From Candidatus Altarchaeales archaeon (GTDB lineage: Archaea > Altiarchaeota > Altiarchaeia > IMC4 > QMZM01), in NCBI GenBank assembly GCA_023252215.1, contig JAHEXG010000009.1:1-33722 (forward strand): a stretch of 33,722 bases of DNA. Direction: 5' to 3'. Each line of letters opens with the position of its first letter. The first letter of the stretch is position 1. The position numbers and the translations under genes are program-made. Of this stretch, positions 24,106-30,922 are shown piece by piece. The notes under the pieces were generated by a model that searched no databases, was not told the origin of the DNA, and saw only the letters and a program-made list of their open reading frames with translations.

Positions 24106-24758
24106 ACCTTCATACTATCATCGCCCAATACAACCTGCCCTTCCAGGTTACTCCAAAGAGCCATTATAGAGACAAGCGATCCGGGCTCTTTTTGATCCGT
24201 CATCAACTTCATAATATTCTTCTTGGTCATATTAACGGATTTTTCAACTGCCTCTTTAACACTGTTACCTTTTAGCAGGGATATAACTATCAGATTAGAC
24301 GGCTCCAGGAATAGTTTGGCAGTCTCATCCTTGAGGGGTTTAGCAAACCATGTTCCATCGATCCAGAAAGTAAAGGGGGATCGATAGCCGATAAAGCATC
24401 CGCCGCTTTTCGTACAGGATGCGCCAAGTGAGGCTCCGGCGTAACAGGCTCGTGCATATACTATCCGGTTGCTCAGCAACTCGTGATTTACGTTCTCTTC
24501 AACGAGGATCTCTTCTACATCGTCTATCTTGTCGCCGTAGATGCGATTAGAGTCCCCGTGGGCGTTAAAGAAGATAACCGTAGGATGCTTCTCAGAGACT
24601 ATGTCTTTAAAATTCTTCTTTGTCAGGCGAGGGTTAGCCAGATCCAAAACGTTAATGTCTTTTTTCTCGGCATATTCAATCACTTCGCCTGCATAATGAT
24701 ATAAGTAGTAAGTGGCATCATCGTATGCTGGCCGGGTGACCAAGAGGCACTTTTTCAA
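24099..24758 (-). CDS. caspase-like (clan CD) cysteine peptidase-fold protein
   Basis: A 219-aa protein with the His-Cys dyad pattern of caspase-like/CHAT/gingipain (clan CD) proteases. A hydrophobic strand ends in the catalytic-type His (VIFFNAHGDSN, His67). A second strand ends in the nucleophile-type Cys (RIVYARACYAGASLG, Cys105), and then CFIGYRSPFTFW forms the expected following strand. It begins with TTG (MKKCLLVTRPAYDD...), one base after the upstream gene's stop; there is no closer ATG. No signal peptide or membrane helix is seen, so it should act in the cytoplasm. It is the last gene of a three-gene operon with two small proteins. Proteolytic activity and targets are inferred; it could also be an inactive or non-peptidase relative. 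Confidence 0.7.
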   Translation of the reverse strand: MKKCLLVTRPAYDDATYYLYHYAGEVIEYAEKKDINVLDLANPRLTKKNFKDIVSEKHPTVIFFNAHGDSNRIYGDKIDDVEEILVEENVNHELLSNRIVYARACYAGASLGASCTKSGGCFIGYRSPFTFWIDGTWFAKPLKDETAKLFLEPSNLIVISLLKGNSVKEAVEKSVNMTKKNIMKLMTDQKEPGSLVSIMALWSNLEGQVVLGDDSMKVH

Positions 24759-24759
24759 A

Positions 24760-25014
24760 TTATTCGGCTAGGGTTTTGGAGAATTCACCGCTTGCAACAG
24801 CCCGGATAAACTTTAGTTGCATATCTATGAAGCTGCGGCCTATCTCATCCTCGGCTTCTACGTGCTTTTTCAGCTCCTGCTTTGTATAGACGCCCTTTCC
24901 GCCGACAGAAAACTTGTAATTCTGAGGGACGCTAACCTCCAGACGCCATAAAACAAGCTCCTTGATCTCATCATCAAGAATCTCTTTCTCCTGCTGTGTT
25001 CTCTCTTTATTCAT
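24760..25014 (-). CDS. small protein, middle gene of the caspase-like operon
   Basis: An 84-aa soluble protein without a function that I can name. After a charged N-terminal helix it shows VLWRLEVSVPQNYKFSVGGKGVYTKQELKKHVEAEDEIGRSFIDMQLKFIRAV: a strand with a glycine turn, then a helix-rich end. Its start overlaps the upstream gene's stop by 4 bp, and its own stop is 1 bp from the caspase-like start, so the three are tightly coupled. A regulator, adaptor or substrate of the caspase-like protein is the natural guess. Confidence 0.65.
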   Translation of the reverse strand: MNKERTQQEKEILDDEIKELVLWRLEVSVPQNYKFSVGGKGVYTKQELKKHVEAEDEIGRSFIDMQLKFIRAVASGEFSKTLAE

Positions 25015-25208
25015 ATTATTCCCACCAAAACAAGCTTATCAATGATCTTCCTGCCAAGCGAGGAATCATTCTTGACCTCGATCATTGCCGCATTCCAAGT
25101 AAAAGGCTTGCTATCGACAACAACAATGATATCATCGGCCCTGATACTTTCCGGGACATTTGCAAACACCCTCAGAAATTTAGCCCTCTTGTCCTCCATG
25201 TTAACCAT
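25011..25208 (-). CDS. small protein, first gene of the caspase-like operon
   Basis: A 65-aa protein with a compact alpha-beta pattern: KFLRVFANVPESIRADDIIVVVDSKPFTWNAAMIEVKNDSSLGRKIIDKLVLVGII. I have the impression that this TWNAAxxEVxNxTxLGxxIxxKL form recurs as small archaeal proteins of unknown function, but cannot verify it here. The start is either 25208 or the ATG at 25199; a TATA-like GCGTATTTATCC box about 25-30 nt upstream favours a leaderless message starting near the second. It overlaps the next gene by 4 bp. Confidence 0.65.
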   Translation of the reverse strand: MVNMEDKRAKFLRVFANVPESIRADDIIVVVDSKPFTWNAAMIEVKNDSSLGRKIIDKLVLVGII

Positions 25209-25241
25209 TTAGCGATAAATAGGATAAATACGCCTAGAAAG

Positions 25242-25256
25242 GATAATATATACACA
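25242..25256 (-). promoter_or_regulatory. TATA-like boxes of the caspase-like operon
   Basis: On the minus strand GTGTATATATTATCC (about 25242-25256) and GCGTATTTATCC (about 25222-25233) precede the first small gene by roughly 20-45 nt. Either could be the TATA box; they would set different start codons. Confidence 0.4.
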
Positions 25257-25345
25257 TAAAGGATTTATAAGACAGAACAGTTAGATACACCTATAACCCC
25301 CGTGGAAGGCGAATGCATAAATGGAGTGTGGGCTATGGAGCGGAT

Positions 25346-25372
25346 GCACCCGCCAACCGGGGGGGCGGATGC
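25346..25372 (-). terminator. GC-rich hairpin after the thioredoxin-like gene
   Basis: On the minus strand GCATCCGCC and GGCGGGTGC form a 9-bp stem with one G-U pair and a 9-nt loop, 12 nt after the stop at 25385. The G-U would be an A-C mismatch on the other strand, so the structure favours a minus-strand transcript. No T-tract follows directly, so it may protect the 3' end rather than terminate by itself. Confidence 0.4.
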
Positions 25373-25384
25373 TCTCAAAGGGCG

Positions 25385-25924
25385 TCACATCAGTTGTTTC
25401 CTGTTCTTGTATATCAGCGCGATCATTGCTATCGCTATCAATGCCGCGAATCCTAGGATTAGCGGATCTGCTGTTGCGGCTTTTGGTTCTGGTAGCGTCG
25501 TTGTCGTGGTTGTCGGGTGGGTTGCGAGGTAGTCTGCGAGTTTTTGGTCTGGGTCGCTGCATCCGTTTTTTATGCAGTCGTTGATGGCGTTTGTCACTGC
25601 TACGTCTGTGTCTCCTTTGGCGTATCCTTCGAACATCTGGTCTCCTATGAAGGTGCCTGGGACTCCTTCTGCTGTTTTGTTGTATGCTTTGGCCATTGCG
25701 GTGAATATCTGGTTATTTGTCTGGTTGTTGAATACTTCGAAACTTTTGACTGTTAGCTGCGGGTATGTGTTTTGCATTTCCTGTATGAATGGCTTCATTT
25801 CTTCGCAGTGTGGGCATCCCTGGCCCCAGAAGAAGTATGTTGTTATTGTTCCTTTTGCGGTTTCCTGTGCAGAACATGTTGCTGCCAGGGCAGATAATGC
25901 GATAAGGATCATTAGTTTTTTCAT
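25385..25924 (-). CDS. secreted, membrane-anchored thioredoxin-fold protein (CPHC)
   Basis: A 179-aa envelope protein: signal peptide (MKKLMILIALSALAATCSAQ), thioredoxin-like domain with active site FFWGQGCPHCEEMKPFI and cis-proline region GVPGTFIGD, a short Thr-rich linker (HPTTTTTTLPEP) and a C-terminal membrane helix (PLILGFAALIAIAMIALIY) with a basic tail. This places the CxxC domain outside the cell. It is a tandem paralog of the next gene upstream, which has the same FxVxxxQxNxQxF and DCxxxxCxxPxQKL segments. Likely role: thiol-disulfide exchange on exported or surface proteins. Last gene of the trio 27285-25385. Confidence 0.85.
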   Translation of the reverse strand: MKKLMILIALSALAATCSAQETAKGTITTYFFWGQGCPHCEEMKPFIQEMQNTYPQLTVKSFEVFNNQTNNQIFTAMAKAYNKTAEGVPGTFIGDQMFEGYAKGDTDVAVTNAINDCIKNGCSDPDQKLADYLATHPTTTTTTLPEPKAATADPLILGFAALIAIAMIALIYKNRKQLM

Positions 25925-25930
25925 TTGTTA

Positions 25931-26656
25931 TTATTGGGATTTCTTGATTAAATCTTCGGGTTTCCCGGGTTTCAAGGGTCTTCTGACTAGGAGCGCGGAT
26001 AGGGCTAATACTGCTACTGCGAGGGGTGCCAGTATTTGTGTGTTGTCTTTTTTCTCTGGCTGAGGGATGGTCGATGTTGTGGGATTTGTCGTGGTTGTGG
26101 TCTGGGCGGTAGTCGTAGTGGTCGTGGCGGTAGTCGTTGTCGTAGTAGTGGACGATGTGGTAGTGGTCGTGGTTGTTGTAGTTGTCGACGACGTGGTTGT
26201 CGTTTCCTGCGTGGTTGTCGATATCGTGTGATTGTTCTTGTATTCTTGGAGTTTTTGTCCGGGTGACGCGCATTTTTTCTCTGTGCAGTTTATTACTGCG
26301 CTTTCTATTCTTTGCTCGGTTATCCAGCTGTTGTATCCTTCTATCATGTAGTCGTCAACGAATATTGTCGGCGTGATTTTTGCTGTTTTCCCGTATGCTT
26401 CTGCCGTGTCGTAGAATAGCTGGCTGTTTTCCTGGCTTTTGCTTACTTCGAATTTTTTTAGGTCCAGTTGCGGATATTTTTTTTCCAGTGTTCCGATGAA
26501 TGGCTCTATTTCCTGGCAGTGTGCGCAGCCTATCTGCCAGAAGTAGTACATGGTCACGTTTTTGGGGGTGCTGTTCTGGTCGGTTTGTGCTGCGTTCACT
26601 GTGCAGATTAGCAGAACAAGTATGACTATTAGTGCCGGGGGAATTGTTTTTTTCAT
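25931..26656 (-). CDS. secreted thioredoxin-fold protein with long Thr stalk (CAHC)
   Basis: The track's start at 26782 is inside the upstream gene; the ATG at 26656 begins a proper signal peptide (MKKTIPPALIVILVLLICTVNA) and forms an ATGA overlap with the preceding stop. The 241-aa product has the active site YFWQIGCAHCQEIEPFI, cis-proline ITPTIFVDD, a second Cys pair (INCTEKKCASP), a roughly 57-residue Thr/Ser-rich stalk, and a C-terminal helix (APLAVAVLALSALLV) with a basic tail. The stalk would hold the thioredoxin domain away from the membrane, probably O-glycosylated. Paralog of the downstream gene. Confidence 0.85.
   Translation of the reverse strand: MKKTIPPALIVILVLLICTVNAAQTDQNSTPKNVTMYYFWQIGCAHCQEIEPFIGTLEKKYPQLDLKKFEVSKSQENSQLFYDTAEAYGKTAKITPTIFVDDYMIEGYNSWITEQRIESAVINCTEKKCASPGQKLQEYKNNHTISTTTQETTTTSSTTTTTTTTTTSSTTTTTTTATTTTTTAQTTTTTNPTTSTIPQPEKKDNTQILAPLAVAVLALSALLVRRPLKPGKPEDLIKKSQ
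26057..26227 (-). repeat. low-complexity Thr-codon tract (ACN repeat)
   Basis: On the minus strand the segment is nearly all ACN codons encoding the Thr stalk of the CAHC protein. It reads as GTN-rich sequence on the plus strand. The third bases vary, so it is held by selection for threonine rather than being a fresh microsatellite. Confidence 0.85.
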
Positions 26657-27285
26657 TTCTCTGGTGTTTGTTTCAGTTCGCATATATCGTATTCCGTGCA
26701 TGCTTCTCCGCCGCATGACGGGTAGCATTGGCAGATTTTGCCGTCTGATGTCGTGTTTGCGCATGCGGTTCCGTCGCTGCATTTATTGCATTTTGGATTT
26801 CCAAGGAAGCAGTTCAGGTATATTCCTTCGCCTGCTTTGCGGTCGCATCGGCATAGCGAGCCTTTTTTGTTTGTCTGACCGCAGACTGTCCCGTCGTAGC
26901 ACTTGGCGCATATCGTTCCTTTGGAGAGGTAGCAGGAGGAGTATTCTTCGTTGGATAATGGCATTATGCAGGTGCAGACAACGTCTGTTTCGTTCTCTTT
27001 GCCGGTCTGGCCGCATTCAAGGCCGTTCCTGCATTTGCTGCAGCCTTTGGAGGATGAGAGCGTGGTGGTAGTTGCGTGAGTGGTTCTCCGGCCGGTGGTG
27101 GATGATACTGTCCGGGTTTCATCTGACGCCTGGGTTGTTTCTACGTCCTGGGGCAGGGTTGTTGTCGTCTTAGCCTGCGTTTCCTGCGCCTGCGTGGTTG
27201 TAGTTACTCCTGTCTTTTCTCCGCCAAGGCACATGCAGAAAAGGAGCGATGTGAGCAATAGGAGGGGTATTATTCTTTTGTCCAT
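26653..27285 (-). CDS. Cys-rich surface lipoprotein with three CxKC repeats
   Basis: A 210-aa secreted protein. The N-terminus (MDKRIIPLLLLTSLLFCMCLGG) is a signal peptide with a probable lipoprotein cysteine. Residues about 22-80 are a Thr/Ser-rich stalk. Three tandem cysteine units follow: CSKCRNGLECGQT, CAKCYDGTVCGQT and CNKCSDGTACANT, each followed by a C-x-C (CTC, CRC, CQC), and a final CGGEACTEYDIC. The pattern is C-x-K-C-x-[DN]-G-x-x-C-[GA]-x-T. I do not recognise the domain; it could be disulfide-bonded or metal binding. Co-transcription with two thioredoxin-fold proteins suggests these are its oxidase or reductase partners. Confidence 0.8.
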   Translation of the reverse strand: MDKRIIPLLLLTSLLFCMCLGGEKTGVTTTTQAQETQAKTTTTLPQDVETTQASDETRTVSSTTGRRTTHATTTTLSSSKGCSKCRNGLECGQTGKENETDVVCTCIMPLSNEEYSSCYLSKGTICAKCYDGTVCGQTNKKGSLCRCDRKAGEGIYLNCFLGNPKCNKCSDGTACANTTSDGKICQCYPSCGGEACTEYDICELKQTPEK

Positions 27286-27384
27286 GGGTAAAGGATTGCA
27301 TTAAGCAATATAATATGAAATTTAGATATTATTTAGGCTTTGGAACCTTAATTAAATATTGTTAATAATCTAGGGTGGTTTCAA

Positions 27385-28560
27385 ATGGATGAAGAAGATA
27401 AGTTTGCTTTGATCGTTTTGGCGGTCTTGTTCTTTTATTTTGCGCCCTCTATCGTCCCTGAGACCGGTTATCGCTCTTTTAACCCGGTAGTGAATGGTTT
27501 TTTCCTGTTGCATTTCTATATATTGGAGTATTCCTTGGTTCTTGTGCCTGCTTTGTTCTTTGCCGGGGCGCTTGCTTCTTTTGTCTCCAAGGAGGAGCTT
27601 ACAAAACATCTCTCCGGCGGGAGGGAGGATTTTAGCGCTTACTTATGGTCTCTGTGGGCTGGTTTTCTGCTGTCCATTTATTCGTACACTCTCCTGCCGT
27701 TGTTTGCGGGAATACGCAAGCGGGGCGCAAAGCTTGGCCCTGCCATGTCTTTTTTGTACATGGCTTCTTCCGTGAACGTTCTTTCAATAGTCTTTGCAGG
27801 AGTGGTGCTTGGCTGGGATATAGCGCTTTTTGTGGCTTTGTTCGCAGTTCTTTCGGCGTATCTGATAGGGTTTTTCATGTCCGACCTCTTTAACGATGAA
27901 AGGACAAGGTACAGAGGCCTGTTCCAGTACCTGGACGACAAAAAGCAGAGGAGGGGTTTTCGGGAATTGGACAGTCTTCCCGCGCATGAGACGACGGGAG
28001 TTGTGTTATTGCTCTTTTCCCTGGCGGCGATGATAGCGGTTGCGGCCATGGGTTCCGACTGGATGCTTAAAGCCGGGGCCCTTTTGATCCTGGCAGGCGT
28101 GGTCTTATACCAGGTATGGACCGGCTACAGCAGAAATGAGATGGTCTACTGGGCCAATGAGACGTACATATTATTCATGTCGGTAATTCCCGTGCTGCTT
28201 GTGGCGATATTCATAGCAGGCATGTTCTCCTCAGCCGTGAGGGATAATTCCCTGGCGGATTACGTCAAAGGAAACAACGTATTCTCCAGCCTTGTTGCAG
28301 CCTTGCTGGGGGTGTCCATATATTTTCCTACTCTAATAGAGGTCCCGCTGGCAAAGATACTCCTGGACCTTGGAATGGATCGGGGCGCAGTGATTGCTTT
28401 CCTCCTGGCGGCTTACGTATTGTCTCCGTCCACGATGCTTTTTTTGAGGAGGATAATCGGCACGGAAAAGACCAGGGCTTATCTTATAATGGTCGTAATA
28501 TCGTGCACTCTTTCAGGGATAATATACGGGATAGTTACCGGCGTAATACGGCTGTATTAA
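27385..28560 (+). CDS. DUF318/ArsP-type permease (COG0701-like)
   Basis: A 391-aa integral membrane protein with about ten helices. The features fit the predicted permease family that includes ArsP: LVPALFFAGALASFVSKEEL near the start, KRGAKLGPAMSFLYMASSVNVLSI in the first repeat and SLVAALLGVSIYFPTLIEVPLAKILLDLGMDRGAVIAFLLAAYVLSP in the second. ArsP members export organoarsenicals; other members may move other thiol-reactive compounds. In many prokaryotes such permeases sit beside an ArsR regulator and a small thioredoxin-like protein, as here. Its stop codon is interlocked with that of the convergent thioredoxin gene (shared TTAA). Confidence 0.8.
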   Translation: MDEEDKFALIVLAVLFFYFAPSIVPETGYRSFNPVVNGFFLLHFYILEYSLVLVPALFFAGALASFVSKEELTKHLSGGREDFSAYLWSLWAGFLLSIYSYTLLPLFAGIRKRGAKLGPAMSFLYMASSVNVLSIVFAGVVLGWDIALFVALFAVLSAYLIGFFMSDLFNDERTRYRGLFQYLDDKKQRRGFRELDSLPAHETTGVVLLLFSLAAMIAVAAMGSDWMLKAGALLILAGVVLYQVWTGYSRNEMVYWANETYILFMSVIPVLLVAIFIAGMFSSAVRDNSLADYVKGNNVFSSLVAALLGVSIYFPTLIEVPLAKILLDLGMDRGAVIAFLLAAYVLSPSTMLFLRRIIGTEKTRAYLIMVVISCTLSGIIYGIVTGVIRLY

Positions 28561-28820
28561 GCCTCTTTCTGACAACCTGCTTTAAGGACTTTCTTTATTT
28601 CTTCGGCGTTCGGAACTCTTCCGGAGAATTTCACTTCACCGTCCACGACGAGCGCAGGCGTGGACATGACGCCGTATTCGATTATCTTGCCTATGTCAGT
28701 TATATGTTCTATCACTGCGTCTTTTAGTCCTAGTTCTTCGACGGCTTTCTTTACCGCGGCATCAAGCATGCGGCATTTGGGGCATCCGGTTCCCAGCACT
28801 TCTATTTTCATTTTTGTCAT
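28557..28820 (-). CDS. small thioredoxin-like redox protein (TM0996/MTH895 type)
   Basis: Compact cytoplasmic redox protein. The core MKIEVLGTGCPKCRMLDAAVKKAVEEL has the CPKC active site, and VMSTPALVVDGEVKFSGRVPNAEEI the cis-proline and C-terminal part of the redox-active disulfide protein family. The track's ORF runs upstream into arsG; the ATG at 28820 overlaps the arsG stop (ATGA) and is preferred, giving 87 aa. Last gene of the arsR-F-G operon, likely passing electrons to or from the CcdA-like membrane protein. Confidence 0.88.
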   Translation of the reverse strand: MTKMKIEVLGTGCPKCRMLDAAVKKAVEELGLKDAVIEHITDIGKIIEYGVMSTPALVVDGEVKFSGRVPNAEEIKKVLKAGCQKEA

Positions 28821-29542
28821 GCGAGTACTCCGATATTCTGGAGAGTATAGTAGGTTCCCGCTAGGATGAATATTAACGCAACTACCGTTCTGTTCCATTT
28901 CTCGAATGTCTGCAGCTTGTTCAATATGCTTCCCAGCTTGCTGACGCCGGACACTAATATGAACGAGAACACTATCACAGGAAGCCCTGTCGCGAACGCG
29001 AATACTGCGGGCACCATCAGCGCATCGCCGGTCTTTAATGCGAGCGGTATCAGCATTCCGAAATATAGGACGGCCGAAAAGGGGCAGAATGCGAGCGCAA
29101 ATATTACGCCCAACAGGTAGCCTCCCAGGTATCCCCTGTCCGCGAGGTCCTTTTTAATTTTTTCTGTTCCGGCAGGTATCCTAATAAAGTCTAGATTTAT
29201 TAATTCCAGCATGACCAGGCCGATGAAAACAAGCAGTGGACCGAGTATCTGTCCTCCGTATTCCTGCAAGAACAATGCTATGCCCTGCGTCTTCAGGCCC
29301 GCGTAGACGATGAGGCTTGCTATCGAAACATACGTCGTCATGAGGCCCATCGTATATAGAAAACCCACGAGCAGGGTATGACGGCTGTTCTCTATCCTCC
29401 GGGAAACATAAGCTATCGCAGTGATATTTGTCGCTAGAGGACAGGGACTGATAGCCATCATCAGGCCGATAAAAAAGGAAGCCAGGAGAGGAATGCTACT
29501 TGTTCCCATAGACTCCATGAAAGGCATCAGCTCGAAACTCAT
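28817..29542 (-). CDS. CcdA/DsbD-like membrane protein, ArsG family
   Basis: A 241-aa protein with six predicted helices of the LysE/DsbD superfamily. The two conserved Cys-Pro sites are ISPCPLATNITA in helix 1 and LAFCPFSAVLYFGMLIPLAL in helix 4. CcdA/DsbD proteins move electrons across the membrane through such cysteines; the ArsG branch is annotated as an efflux permease for aromatic arsenicals. The flanking ArsF-like and thioredoxin genes fit either reading. It overlaps both neighbours by 4 bp, so translation is coupled. Confidence 0.82.
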   Translation of the reverse strand: MSFELMPFMESMGTSSIPLLASFFIGLMMAISPCPLATNITAIAYVSRRIENSRHTLLVGFLYTMGLMTTYVSIASLIVYAGLKTQGIALFLQEYGGQILGPLLVFIGLVMLELINLDFIRIPAGTEKIKKDLADRGYLGGYLLGVIFALAFCPFSAVLYFGMLIPLALKTGDALMVPAVFAFATGLPVIVFSFILVSGVSKLGSILNKLQTFEKWNRTVVALIFILAGTYYTLQNIGVLA

Positions 29543-30018
29543 GTCAGATCCCCCGTAAGCCTCTTATCCAGAACGCCCTTCAGGTAGCTTAAGTACGCAG
29601 TCTCATTGTCTATCCGGTACCAGACCTTTACGTCTTCTTCTTTGTTGAATTTTCCGTTCACATAAGTACCTATCCAGAGAGAGGAACCCGTAACGCCGTA
29701 TTTCTCGGCGAGCGCCTTGTTCTCAGGCAGCTCGTAATTCACGTGCCCGAAGACCATCTTCCCGGATGCGAGTTCCCGCAGGTAATACCTGCTCATGGTT
29801 TGCTCTGCAAAATCCCCCACCGTCGTGCATGAAACGCACTGGTTTTTCCCGTGAAAGTGATAGACTTCCACTTTGACAGAAACATTATCGCCTGCCGCCG
29901 GCATAGTATTCATCAAAACGCCGTTCTTTGCATCGCCTGCCTCGGCATTGTTGCCTGCGCACCCGCAGCATAGCATTGCGCACAGGATCAATACAAAGAG
30001 GCATAAACAGTTTTTCAT
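29539..30018 (-). CDS. ArsF-family lipoprotein with CxxC
   Basis: A 159-aa exported protein. The signal ends in a lipoprotein box (AMLCCGCAGN). The mature part has a thioredoxin-like start VYHFHGKNQCVSCTTVGDFAEQTM with a CVSC pair, and the family-like GSSLWIGTYVNGKF and VWYRIDNETAYLSYLKGVL segments. It corresponds to proteins annotated as ArsF-family nitroreductase subunits. The name comes from a bacterial arsEFG operon; the biochemistry here is not established. It abuts arsR and overlaps arsG by 4 bp. A related lipoprotein with a Thr stalk lies upstream of arsR. Confidence 0.8.
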   Translation of the reverse strand: MKNCLCLFVLILCAMLCCGCAGNNAEAGDAKNGVLMNTMPAAGDNVSVKVEVYHFHGKNQCVSCTTVGDFAEQTMSRYYLRELASGKMVFGHVNYELPENKALAEKYGVTGSSLWIGTYVNGKFNKEEDVKVWYRIDNETAYLSYLKGVLDKRLTGDLT

Positions 30019-30291
30019 TTAAGTTCCCCTGATCTTCTTGGAAACGGACAGAAGCTCTTTTATCTTTTCGTCCGCGAGGAAATAGTATACGCTGAGGCCC
30101 TCCCTGCGGAATTTCACAAGCCCGGATTCATGCAGTATCTTCAGATGCGCGGAAACAGTAGGCTGGCTCTTGCCGGTATCGGGTATTATCTTGCACACGC
30201 ACATTTCCCCTTTGAGCAGCATTTCAACTATGAGAAGCCGGGTCGGATCTCCGAGAGCCTTGAACAATTTAGCCTGCTTTTCCGGGTTCAT
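30019..30291 (-). CDS. ArsR-family metalloregulator
   Basis: A 90-aa winged-helix repressor. The metal site GEMCVCKII (Cys31, Cys33) is at the alpha-3 position of the classical ArsR ELCVC motif, which senses As(III)/Sb(III). The recognition helix is GKSQPTVSAHLKILHESGLV, followed by the wing FRREGLSVYYFLAD. It heads the operon with the ArsF-like, ArsG-like and thioredoxin genes. Three TAGATA units directly upstream are candidate operator elements. Other thiophilic metals cannot be excluded. Confidence 0.9.
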   Translation of the reverse strand: MNPEKQAKLFKALGDPTRLLIVEMLLKGEMCVCKIIPDTGKSQPTVSAHLKILHESGLVKFRREGLSVYYFLADEKIKELLSVSKKIRGT

Positions 30292-30292
30292 A

Positions 30293-30316
30293 TAGATAAA
30301 TTTAGATATATAGATA
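30293..30316 (-). promoter_or_regulatory. AT-rich arsR promoter with three TAGATA units
   Basis: On the plus strand tagata begins at 30293, 30303 and 30311, immediately upstream of the arsR start, inside a very AT-rich TATA-like stretch. The ArsR dimer probably binds here and blocks its own promoter. Confidence 0.5.
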
Positions 30317-30328
30317 TATTAATAATTT

Positions 30329-30922
30329 TCAGGTCAGGTCCCCGCCCAGTCTCTTGTCTATCGCCTCTTTCAAGTAATCCATGTAATCACGTTTATTCCC
30401 GGTCTTGTACCACACGCCGATCTTCATCTCCTTGTAGAATTTGCCCTCTTTGTATGTGCCTATCCAAAGAGAGGAACTTTCAGGTCCGTATTTCCTCACT
30501 AGCTCCTTATTCTGTGGATCAAAATAGTTCGCCTTTTTGAATATCAGAGTCCCGGATGAGACTTCCTCCTGATAGTAGGTGTTTATCGTCTCCTCGGCTA
30601 GCTCCCCCACTTGGATGCAGTTTTCGCAGGGTGATATCGGGAAAAAGAAGACGACTTCAACTTTTAGAGGGGGAAAGGTAGTAGTCGTAGTTGATGTTGT
30701 CGTGGTCGTAGTTGTTGCCGGAAGAAGTGTCGTGGAGGTTGATGCCTGCTCCGGGGCCGTTGTGGAAGAGGACGTCGTCGTTGTAGATGAAGATGCGAAT
30801 GATATCTGCGGCTGCGTAACCGGAGGATCGGCCGTTTGTTCCTTCCGCTCAGCTCCGGAGTCTATGCATCCTGAGAACAGCAGGACAGCCGAAAAGAATA
30901 ACACAAAGAACTCTTTATTCAT
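30329..30922 (-). CDS. Thr-stalk lipoprotein with ArsF-like domain
   Basis: A 197-aa exported lipoprotein: signal with lipobox (LLFSGCIDSG), a linker rich in Thr and Ser (about residues 41-85), then a CxxC domain VEVVFFFPISPCENCIQVGELAEETI. The C-terminal part matches the other ArsF-like protein closely (SSLWIGTYKEGKF, VWYKTG, DYLKEAIDKRLGGDLT against YLKGVLDKRLTGDLT). This is therefore a paralog displayed on a stalk. It is upstream of arsR on the same strand and 107 bp divergent from uppP. Probably an extracellular redox or metal-binding partner of the ArsG-like membrane protein. Confidence 0.82.
   Translation of the reverse strand: MNKEFFVLFFSAVLLFSGCIDSGAERKEQTADPPVTQPQISFASSSTTTTSSSTTAPEQASTSTTLLPATTTTTTTSTTTTTFPPLKVEVVFFFPISPCENCIQVGELAEETINTYYQEEVSSGTLIFKKANYFDPQNKELVRKYGPESSSLWIGTYKEGKFYKEMKIGVWYKTGNKRDYMDYLKEAIDKRLGGDLT
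30668..30802 (-). repeat. Thr/Ser-codon tract in the stalk lipoprotein
   Basis: ACN/AGC-rich coding sequence on the minus strand encodes the stalk of the 197-aa lipoprotein. It is the second such tract in the window and mirrors the one at 26057-26227. Confidence 0.75.

Noticed and set aside
26036-26266. Gly/Arg/Cys-rich plus-strand ORF and a GTN microsatellite
   Set aside because: Both are the mirror image of ACN threonine codons in the minus-strand gene.
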